64,000 bases of DNA, from contig JADNRY010000070.1 in assembly GCA_015501585.1 (NCBI GenBank), positions 62,001-126,000 of the forward strand, in the 5' to 3' direction. Source of the DNA: Rhodocollybia butyracea. Lineage: Eukaryota; Basidiomycota; Agaricomycetes; Agaricales; Omphalotaceae. The notes under the pieces are model-generated. The model did not search any database and was not told the DNA's origin. It saw only the letters and a list, made by a program, of their open reading frames with translations. Positions 45,269 to 54,013 of the stretch are shown piece by piece. Both the position numbers and the translations under genes were made by a program. Numbering within the stretch: position 1 is the first letter of the stretch; each line of letters begins with the position of its first letter.

Positions 45269-45958
45269 TTACTTCGAATCGGTTCCCGTTTGAGCCTTTT
45301 GCCAGGTCCTCGGATAGAGAGGTAAAAGCGCAGCAGCTACTCTCCGCCCTTCTTCCGCGAGAAGATTATATGTCGAGCAAGCATTCCGCTGCAAAGAAAC
45401 TGAGAAGCAGGAACGTCCTAAAAAGTTTGACCAACGTACAGTGTCCATAACATCAAGCTGTATACCCATCTTGTTTAAATGGTCTCTAATGAACGGCGGA
45501 GGCTGGAAAATCGTCTTTCCTGTCCCGAGTAGCAGAATTTCTGCGTTTAAAACATTTCAGGACTCAAAAGTAGAAACTCAACGGCAGCTGATACTCACCA
45601 GGTTTCGGTACAACCACTTGAAACAGTTCAAAGTGCTCTTCCTTCCAGCCATCCCAGAACGCTCTCGGAGGATCCCACAAAAAGACTTTTCCTCCAAAAA
45701 CACACAAGCACCCGGTATGATCAGGCCGTCTGTGAGTTGAATGCCACTAGGGGAAATTGAGCTGACTTGTACTGGAGGAGGTACTTCGTCCGCGAGGATA
45801 TTTAGAAACGGCTGTGGTTTTGAGCTATTGCGAAATATGGATGATGAATGGATAGGTCTTTGTAGGGCAAGTGACAAATGGGAAGGAAAGCGTCGATATG
45901 AGGAGAAAGTAGAGCTTAGTCGCGTCGAAAGGCTAGGTATTCGGCAACGATGATACAT
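45269..45958 (-). CDS. Complex I assembly factor NDUFAF3-like (DUF498), with one-base frameshift
   Basis: The chosen ATG (45958, MYHRCRIPSLSTRLSSTF) gives a mitochondrial presequence. Next come LNILADEVPPPVQVSSISPS, GIQLTDGLIIPGACVFLE, GKVFLWDPPRAFWDGWKEEH and LFQVVVPKPEILLLGTGKTI. Then follow MGIQLDVMDT and RNACSTYNLLAEEGRRVAAA, ending QTGTDSK. These are the hallmark strands of the Mth938/DUF498 fold; the human orthologue helps build the Q-module of complex I. Between CVFLE and GKVFLWD one base is missing (near 45687-45695, a GGAGG context on the coding strand). Three exons. It stands about 4 kb from the NDUFA8 gene. Confidence 0.88.
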
Positions 45959-46079
45959 TTTTTGTGATACTTTAGTCGAAGTAAGGTTATAAGTATAAGC
46001 GCCCATCATGACCGTGCGCCGCAGGCGCTAGATATCCGATCTACAACTTCAATCATCGATTTTCTCTTCTTACACAGGT

Positions 46080-46480
46080 GGATTAGCATCAAAGACGGAA
46101 GATGGATCCAATTCGAACTCCAAGTCTTTGTGAACATAACAAACACGTCAGCGAAGGCTCCACCTTGTTAGGAATACCAGAAAAGTGAGTATTTCCGACT
46201 CGTCCAGTTCAACACACACTCCGTCTCTGGCCGGGGCCCCTCAATACCGGACGATGTGAGCGACGCTCATCCTGTTGCGATCGGGACAAAAGGATTGTGA
46301 TCTGAATGAAGCAGTAACGATTCGACGGTGTAAATAGATCGCCTAGCAAGAAACAAGAAACAAGTTTTACGTGGATGGCCTGGTTGGCTCCCAGGCCTTA
46401 AGGGCCTTAACCCTTTCTCCTTTTCCACGAGAAGAACACTCGGTAAAAACACAAGAAAAGGACGGTTCGCGTCAATCTCG
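46080..46480 (-). repeat. Displaced 3' tail of the Cys-rich family (copy F), matching 48366-48735
   Basis: The strand from GGTGGATTAGCATC (about 46079) to ACAAGAAAAGGAC (about 46465) repeats 48366-48735 in the same orientation with many substitutions. Shared words include GCGACGCTCATCCTGTTG, GACGGTGTAAATA and GAGAAGAACACT. In copy E this segment forms the end of the degenerate membrane-protein frame, so this is a further broken copy limited to the tail. Confidence 0.7.
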
Positions 46481-46484
46481 TCAG

Positions 46485-46710
46485 CCAGAGCCTACGCATA
46501 TATCGTCGCACTTTCTATGAGACAGACTTTCGGAGCCACCGAACTATATCCGGATCCTCAGTGCACTTGAAATACAAGTGACGTTCTTATGTTCTTGAAA
46601 TGTCTCTATCTATACCTCCTACCACTGTTTTATCTCATCGTTGCACTTCAGAAATATCCAGTGATGGGGTGAGTCTTTCAACTGGAAAATCCGAACCTAG
46701 TGCCACTATT
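46485..46710 (+). pseudogene. Inverted fragment of the glutaminase A gene
   Basis: The plus strand reads AYAYIVALSMRQTFGATEL, then NTSDVLMFLK, matching the exon of the 21.6-24.7 kb gene (AYADIVALSMRQTFGATELT, NTSDVLMFLK). The following intron, the tiny exon GAAATATCCAGTGATGGG and the next donor are also matched. Its 5' and 3' parts are missing and in-frame stops are present. Orientation is opposite to the parent gene, about 23 kb away. Confidence 0.85.
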
Positions 46711-47236
46711 CAGCCTGACTATAAGTATCCTAGAATGTCAACACAGTCGATGTTACTGATCTTGAACAGTTTTATAAGATCCCTGCCAAAAAAAACCTTC
46801 GATACGAGCCTAAGACCCTCTACCATAAAGGGTAGTGGGAATAGGTAGCGGGAAAAATACGACGAGTCCGAAAAACCATGGAAACACGCATAACATTTAT
46901 TAAATTTGTCCAATTTAGCTAAGTATGAAGCTATGAAGGGCGAACAACGAACGCCGCTTTCACGACGATTGAAAAAAACAATTTTGTATCAAACTTTTCG
47001 AACTAGAACTGTGATCAACTTGGGCTACTAACGCTGATGTCGACGCAGTACATTGACGAATAGGTACATTGACGAATAGGTACATTGACGAATAGGACCA
47101 CAATTTCAAGAGGTTGAAAGTGCTGCATTCAACGTCGATGCATTTGAGTTGATTGGAGCTATTATTATTAATGATTAGACATACTCAAAGCGGGAGTGAC
47201 GAACATCGTACCATTGTCCGTGGGTTCATGGTCTGT
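46711..47236. other. Spacer with 16-bp triplet repeat
   Basis: AT-rich spacer. GTACATTGACGAATAG occurs three times without interruption at 47048-47095. No gene seen. Confidence 0.6.
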
Positions 47237-47620
47237 TCAAACTGTTGTGACTTCAAATCCTCCGGGAAAGCCGAAATTACTCGATAAGCAGGTAGGTCCA
47301 GCCGTTAGATTATGTGGAGATGGAGGAAGGGCCTCTAAAACGAATTCTTGGCTGGCTCGTTGACAAGCTAGCGAAAAGTCGGCGCCCAAAACAACATTAG
47401 GGCCGACCGAAAATCGTTCGATGGAGACAAAAATAGGTGCAGTGAAAGCAGTATGCGCCGTGTAATAAGTGACAAGCACTTTGCATTTGTTGCGCTCGGG
47501 TAGTGGTAAATTGTGCGAGCGAAAAAAATCCAATGATAAAACAGACTGGTCCAAGTTTGGGTCGTGATAAATTGGTGGGTTATCGAAAGGAAGACCCCTG
47601 AAAGTTATGGAGAACGACAT
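47237..47620 (-). CDS. Hypothetical protein, 127 codons, with VVLGADF motif
   Basis: Single-exon frame MSFSITFRGLPFDNPPIY with FSVGPNVVLGADFSLACQ and ending GFPGGFEVTTV. The V-V-L-G-A/S-D-F/W motif recurs in short orphan proteins of Agaricomycetes and faintly recalls the end of pepsin-like domains, but no catalytic D-T/S-G is present. It lies amid displaced gene fragments, so it may be a young or decaying gene. Confidence 0.4.
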   Translation of the reverse strand: MSFSITFRGLPFDNPPIYHDPNLDQSVLSLDFFRSHNLPLPERNKCKVLVTYYTAHTAFTAPIFVSIERFSVGPNVVLGADFSLACQRASQEFVLEALPPSPHNLTAGPTCLSSNFGFPGGFEVTTV

Positions 47621-48365
47621 CGTACAGTTTTTGGAGAGTCAAGTACGAGGTAGAATACTGGTAAGTGTAGGAGCCCCTGTTTCTCTTACCTGTTGCCGAA
47701 CAAAGCCGTCCTGCCACTGCCGGCGATCACGTCATATTTTGATGACCTCACACTTTTTACTTGTTTACATTAACCACGGAGCTATTGCTTTATCTTACAA
47801 CTATGTCTGAATTTCTGAAGTCAGCTTGAGGCTTGGACCACCACTTTTTACTAACCTCACTCAACACCTACTTACAAGCCAGCAAAGGACACTGAGATAT
47901 TCAAGCTCTTCCACTTGACTTTCCCAAATTTCACTGTTGGCTCGAAGGTGTTGAGCAAGGTTGGTACAACTTAGTGGAGTGATAACATCAAAGGCCTCAA
48001 GGGCGAGGATAGCACAGAGCTGGTCCAAGCACAAGCTCTGTGCTGTCTTTACGACTAACTAACGACATAGTTGTTATAAAATGAAGCGATAAATTAGTGG
48101 AGCATCCAGTTTAGTGTCGGCCTTGGTGTTGTCTTTGAATAGATGTAACTGATAAGGGACCTTATAAAAACCAGGAAGCTACAGTCAAGTCTGGGAAAGT
48201 GGAGTATCCGTCGATGGGTTGGAATCCAGTCTTGTTCAGATGCGGAATCTGGTTTGATTCCCCGCGATTCTGTACTACTTATACCAGCGTAGTTCGTACC
48301 ATTGAATATCGTAAAAAATTCGCAGACGAACTCAGTCGATATTCTCTTCGTACGACGACGTACAC
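47621..48365. other. Spacer, nothing firm
   Basis: Contains short repeats such as GCACAGAGCTGGTCC followed by CAAGCACAAGCTCTGTGC (about 48010-48045), which can form a hairpin. No gene seen. Confidence 0.35.
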
Positions 48366-49470
48366 AGGTGGATTAGCATAAATATTAAAGGACGAAAAGA
48401 AGGATCCAATTTCAATTCGAACGCTGTTTTTTTGCAAGCATAACGAGTACCTCGGCGAAGGATCCGTTTAAAGACACGCTCTCCGTCTTTGACCCGGGCC
48501 TCCCAATACCAGCCGAACTGAGCGACGCTCATCCTGTTGTGACCTTGGTTGTGGCCGACGGATTGTGATTTGAATGACGCAGTGACGATGGCCGCTCGAC
48601 GGTGTAAATATATTGCCTAGCAAGACACAAATTTTCATGCAGATGGCCTCGTTGATTCCCGGGCCCTTCCCCCCTCTCTCCTTTTCCATGAGAAGAACAC
48701 TGGGTAAAAACACAAGAAAAGGACAGTTCCGATTAGGAACTCCAGACCTGAAGCAGTTCCCTCTGAGGGGTTGTACGCCGAACCGAAGTTCTCGTATATG
48801 CCTCAAACTCATAGGGGGGACTGCTTTAGGCCTAGTACTCCATAGTACTACAGCAATTAGTACAGCTACAGCAATACCCCCGGCTAAGACCAGATAGATT
48901 CGAAGACATGCAATGCTTTCATCGCTTATAGATGAAGTGGGTATGATGCTAAAGAGGCTGCAATTATAATCGGAAGTGGTTTCCGTTGTGAGCCGTGGAT
49001 TCGCTGAAAGTAACAGGTAGAAAGATAGAAAAAGCTTGCAAAACCAAACACCGTCGACCCGAGATATAGTAAACAGTGTGTCTAAGTATCTTGATTTCCT
49101 TGTACGGATGGCGTGGTGGATAGGCCGCGGAGACAAAATTTGACTCAGCTCAAGCAAAATCTGCCCGCGAGATATACTTTGATCGTCAACTATATAAGTA
49201 CAAGTCCCGGTGATCCGATCTCTCTGCAGGTACAGCTTATAGGCACCAACTCTTGAATTACATAAAAAAATGAAAGCCACTGAGCATGGACATCATGATA
49301 TACCAGCATCATATCGAGCATCATATTGAGCCCCATCCAAAACATCCAACATTTCGCTCGCAATTATGCATCGAAATCAGACATTAGCAAGGGAAAAAAA
49401 CTAGGATGAACAAACTTGAGGCAAAGCATCGAAAGCGGTGGGGCGATCGAGTTACAGCAACTTGGGCTAA
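48366..49470 (-). pseudogene. Cys-rich membrane protein, copy E (5'-truncated, degenerate, inverted)
   Basis: Reading the minus strand from 49470: an exon matching the CCCNSIAFALAMLCL block, the GYDAG exon region, then GAYKLYLQRDRITGTC, a Leu-rich region aligned to FDTLYTLFW (here RYLDTLFTISR), TTETTSDYNC and one span (YLVLAGGIAVAVLIAVVLW). The first exons (signal peptide and CSGTGMNWYTN) are absent. Exon junctions have decayed and about 15 bases around the AVCNEE codons are deleted. It lies 11 kb from the array on the opposite strand. Confidence 0.7.
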
Positions 49471-49956
49471 CTTTTGTCAGTCTCCAAGTTTTGGTAGAGC
49501 AATGGTAGAGCCTTCCCAAACCCTCCTACAAAGATAAGTTTCTTTCGAGAAAGAACCCAGCAGGCACCTATTACCAAGTCGAATTTCGCTTATGAGAGTT
49601 GAACTGCAGTCGATAGACGCTTCCGTCTGCGAGAATGTTGACGAACGGCTGTGGCTATGATGAATTACAGTGGTGGTGGTGGTGCCCAACGTGGTCCCAC
49701 TTGTGAACAGTCGGGGAGAATGAGGATAGGCCTTTGAGAGACGAGTGGTGCATATCAAGCGGACGATGATCCTTCGTAAACTAGAGCAGCTGAGGGACTG
49801 ACGGTCAAAAAGGAAAATTTCGTTCGGTACATACGTGACGAGCCAGAACCACATTACTACTATTTTAGTATGTCTAGAGACCGCTGGACAGACTCGTTCA
49901 TGCCTCGCAACACAGCTGATCACCCCTCGCTGCGTTGCATTCGTCGATAGAAATCA
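49471..49956. other. Spacer, no supported gene
   Basis: A 148-codon minus-strand frame (49477-49923) has Ser/Thr-rich low-complexity content including a GGTGGTGGTGG tract. It shows no homology I recognise. Confidence 0.35.
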
Positions 49957-50933
49957 TTACTCGCTCTCAGCAATCAGAGCAACAATCATTCTAAAAAATA
50001 ATTCAGCAATGTGTTTGGCAGTTCGGAGGATATACAACTCACCGGTAAAGATAATAGAAAAACGACAACAGATAGAACCCAAGCTTGATGAAACTCTCCG
50101 TTTTATGCCCTGGAAGTGTCCTGAAGATTTCTGTCGCGTCGTACATGTGGTTTTTGTTCCGTATTCTATACAACAGAAGGATCAATTTGACGATAACACA
50201 AAGTAAGATGATAGGAAAGATTTGAAAGCACACAAGACAGGTGCGAGAAGATGTGAAAGCACACAAGACAGGTGCGAGAAGATGTGAAAGCGTTGACGAC
50301 GCGTACGCACTTGTTGGCATTAAACACTAGCAGCGGTGCATTGAATATGAAGGCAATCCACTGTCCGGATAGCAGGAACAAAATCGTAAGGAAGGCGTGG
50401 GCACTATTTTCGGGGAGGACGAACTGTGAGGTGATGAGTTATAGAGCAATTAACGGAAGAATGGGCGACGTACTTGGTTGAGCTTGTTACACAAATCTAT
50501 AGGGTTGATGTAGTCGCATTCCAAATCCGAGAACATTATGATCTACAAAGCGCATTCAGTCAGTACAAGTTCCTTGGACATAAAGAAAGCGCAAAGGGAG
50601 AAAAGTATCGTCGCTGGAGCACTGTCAAAAGCATAATACTCACGAAGAAAACCATGCAGAAAAGCAGCGCCGCAGCCATGAGGACTGCGAACAAAAATAA
50701 CCATCCTGTTGAGACATGATATCACCCCACGTTCCAAGTCATTCGTGGTCCAGTCCAGGTCAAAGGAAAACATTCCAGAACGCGGAAAAAATCCACCAGG
50801 CGAAATGAGGCAAGGCCAGAATACATAAGACATAAAGAGGAGCAGATACCAAAAAGAAGGGAAAAATTTCAAGAAACAGTCAGAGTGAGATACATAGATA
50901 TAGTGTTTTGCGCTACTCACCAGCTCCACCCAT
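49957..50933 (-). CDS. Cornichon / Erv14 ER cargo receptor
   Basis: Spliced protein of 137 or so residues: [128 protein letters not shown]. It is full length and matches yeast Erv14 throughout, including [17 protein letters not shown] and the basic [13 protein letters not shown] loop. Erv14 is a COPII adaptor exporting transmembrane cargo from the ER. Five introns join in phase. The intron after LVFNAN holds a 31-bp tandem repeat. The first exon encodes only MGGA plus one base. Confidence 0.96.
50218..50291. repeat. 31-bp tandem repeat in cornichon intron
   Basis: The unit AGATGTGAAAGCACACAAGA plus CAGGTGCGAGA starts at 50218, 50249 and 50280 (third copy partial). It lengthens the fourth intron. 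Confidence 0.9.
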
Positions 50934-51495
50934 GTTTATTTACAGCTTGTATCACGGTCTGACGATTTGTACAGAAGAACTATCCCTCTGCGAGCGAAAT
51001 TGGTGCAAGAAAGTCAGACATACAAGCTAACGCGCAGATAAAGACCTGAATACTGACCAGGAAATAGAACAGAGCAACAGCAACGAAGATATTATGAAGG
51101 CCTGGCCTGATATTAAGCCTCAGAACAGCAAAGTGAGAAGACGAAAGCGACGAAAGCGATTGATGACCACGTGGCAATAATACAGGCGTGACTACTGACT
51201 TTACGAACCCTTCCTCTTTTTATTTAAGACTCTTTCTAGCCTCTATCATCTATGCTTATAAAAGTGACCAATTCTTGGACACACTTGATTATGGAGTTTC
51301 CTAGCTCTTCAAAGCGGGTTATTTAGCAGAAACCACGCGCCGAAACTCCTGGCTCGCGTTTGTCAAGAGCTACGTCAAAATACTCTCTTCTCCAATTCAC
51401 TGTCTCGCCGTTGGAGGCACCGTGAAATTGAAGTTCATGTATTAAACGGACTAGTATTTACTAAACATCTTCCACATCTACAAAGAATCGGAACA
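50934..51495. other. Spacer, nothing seen
   Basis: A 65-codon minus-strand frame (50980-51177) with a hydrophobic stretch has no known match. It probably contains the cornichon promoter. Confidence 0.35.
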
Positions 51496-52910
51496 TTAAA
51501 AGTTGGTACGGAAAGTCGTATCATTATAATCGGCCAGAGAAGCGGTAAAGGTACTATTTCCTGTTTGGTAGGTGTCTTCGAAGAAATCGCTGCTGTATAA
51601 ATCATGCTGATAGGGAGGCGCATTTCTACTTCTATAGAGCGCATTCGGTATCATTGGATGTTGCAACGGAAGACCTTGATGCCCATACCACTCCTCTGGA
51701 GTTCGATGATCAGTACCTTGTGTCATTGACGAACGGTAGAGGCTTACCACGGTCAATAGTTTGCGATGACTGAGCCTCATACAGATTGAGCTGCGCGCGC
51801 GTCTGCGTGTTTCCCGGATAATCGCGTGCGTATTGTTGTCTCATGGTATTAGACTGGTAGTTTTGTCCGGTGAAACCATAGTCAGCCTGAGGGATCCGCG
51901 CGCCGAAGCCTCCCAAAGTCGAGGGTTGCTGGATGATGGCGCTGGATGGATATAGTAGCGAACCATTGTAGGTGCTGTAGTCGTTGCTGGCTGTGTATCC
52001 CGAGCCGTTTGACCGATTTAGTCCCCTTCCTGCATTAGTGGGATCGACGGCAAACGGTGGCGCTCCCCAAGGGTGCATTGGCATATCTATTCCGGTCGTT
52101 CCCTGCAGCGACCTCTGGATTTGAGGAGAGTATTCTCGTGGTTGGATACCTAAGGGACTCGAGTTGGCCGGGGGGTGGGAAATGGATAGAGCCGGCGAAA
52201 CGAACGAGTGCCGAGTAGGATTTCCAGAACCCGCATTAGAAACTTGCTGTGAGGATTCTAGGTTCAGTACTCGAGGACAACTCCAAGAGAAAGCCGACTT
52301 ACCAGAGCCGCATCAAAACTTTCACTATACCTTCCGTCGTAGCTGGATATGTTCAGATTATAAAGTTCATTATTTGCCGCAGGGGAACCGTCGTTAGTCC
52401 AGCGTCTAGCATCTAAAACATTAGGATTGATACTAAAATTTGTATTCGCAGCTTGGACCTCCCTACGAGACAGATTAGTAGGACTAGGCAAAGATGCAGA
52501 ATCGGTCACGTACTCGGTCCACGAGGAAGGAGCAAGATCCTGAGGAGCAGTGTAACCAGTTTCAACGGATATCGACGCGGTTTCAGCCGGAAGAACCACA
52601 GATGTAGTCTTGGGTATCGAAGCTGGGGGAGTTGCAGGGCGTATATCTAATTGAATCTCTCCTTCGCGTCCACCCGAAGGACCGCTTGGCTCCCCGCGTT
52701 CTCGGACATCGAATTTCCAGCCACCAAGCTACAAGACAGGTTTGATACTCAAACTACTCGTCGATTATGTCTACTACTCACATGGGTTCCCAGTCCTGTC
52801 AAGCTTAGCGGAACTTTCCTAGGGCCTGGTCCAGTGTCCTTTGTTCTTCGCCTCGGTGGACGTTGACGACCTTTAGATCCCGCATCTCTTTTCTCGGTGC
52901 TCTTTGGCAT
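51496..52910 (-). CDS. Ser/Pro/Asn-rich protein of unknown function
   Basis: Start chosen at 52910 (MPKSTEKRDAGSKGRQRPPR), which opens a basic N-terminus likely to be nuclear. Four or so exons follow with VPLSLTGLGTHLGGWKFDVR, SSWTEYVTDSASLPSPTNLS, INPNVLDARRWTNDG and a low-complexity part (SNDYSTYNGSLLYP, RQQYARDYPG). It ends DYNDTTFRTNF. No catalytic or binding domain is seen. Composition is that of a disordered regulatory protein. An in-frame ATG further upstream (53054) is less likely because the added residues are hydrophobic and unlike the rest. Confidence 0.55.
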
Positions 52911-54013
52911 AGACAGAGGGTAGGAAACTAGCGCAAAGGAAGGAAAATCAGCGTCGATCACACAATGTGCTGCAAGAACGAGTATACCCTTCAATTGCCT
53001 ACTTATACCCTTCGTCGGGTTGTTCAAGTCGCGAATCGGCTCCGTAGAGCACATTACGATTAAATGATAGAACGTCTAGAGATTTTCCAAAGTCAGGCTA
53101 TGCGTGAGATTTCGTTCAAGAGAGGTTCAAAGGGTGTTGGAACCTATCCCGTTACGCAAGGAATGGGAGACTTGTCGAGAGAGAGTGTGGCATACTCTAG
53201 GTAAGTGTGGCGTAGCCAGTAGGCGCAGCACGTGCTTTTAACATAGTTGCCTCGTTGCAGCGTTATCTGTGTCAATTCTATGTCAATGGGAAAATACCAG
53301 TTGCAATAAATCACAGTAGTTCTAAATATTGCGCATCACGGCCTCTGTCATTGCCGCCGCAGGTACCGATTTGGTATCCTGTATTCTAGGATATAGCTGT
53401 GAGGCTGAATTCTCCGACATATTTTGCGCTTGTGCCAGCTTGTGACCTGACTGTTAGCTGCGTACGGTTGGCAAACGTGCGGGGAGTGGAATGTCTATGA
53501 GTACACAAGAACAAGAATTGGTGCAAGCAGCGGTATTATGCAGCCAAGTTTCGATGCGCACACTTATTATAAGTAGTTAGAAAATGGGTGCGCCACGGTT
53601 ACCTTAACGGGAGAGAGATCGCATCAAAGACGGTGGCGGTGCCGACACCCATGGCTGTAAACAACAACATACTGTACTTACCGCGACGCAACTCTTTTCT
53701 TTTCACATAAATTAAAGGCACTGGTCCTGTGAGATCATCGATCAGCCGCAACGCGTTTGCCTCGTGTGGGGAGTGGAACCAAGTGTACCCCGGCAATTAC
53801 ATAGTTGGCTAGAAGCTGTGCTGCAAAGTTTTGAGAATGCGCCACATAAGAAAATCAACTTTGGCACTAGCTCTAGGAGGCTCTAGGGTCGAAATAGTCA
53901 TTATATGTTAATAGATAGTTACAGTGCTCAAGATATGATAAAAAAAAGTCTACGGTGTATGCAAAATGAACGATCGGAGTGATGTAGTAGCGGTTTTGAT
54001 ATCAGCCTTGCGT
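52911..54013. other. Spacer with a possible small membrane-protein exon
   Basis: At 53599-53796 a minus-strand frame reads LTGPVPLIYVKRKELRRG then YSMLLFTAMGVGTATVF, one hydrophobic span with a basic flank. This recalls small respiratory-chain subunits such as COX7A, but there is no ATG in the frame and upstream exons are not clear. Otherwise nothing seen. Confidence 0.3.

Noticed and set aside
49477..49923. 148-codon minus-strand frame beside cornichon
   Set aside because: Low-complexity Ser/Thr content with a GGT tract and no conserved motif.
53599..53796. Possible COX7A-like small membrane protein
   Set aside because: One hydrophobic span and a basic flank are suggestive, but the frame lacks an ATG and no upstream exon joins cleanly; kept only as a note in the spacer entry.
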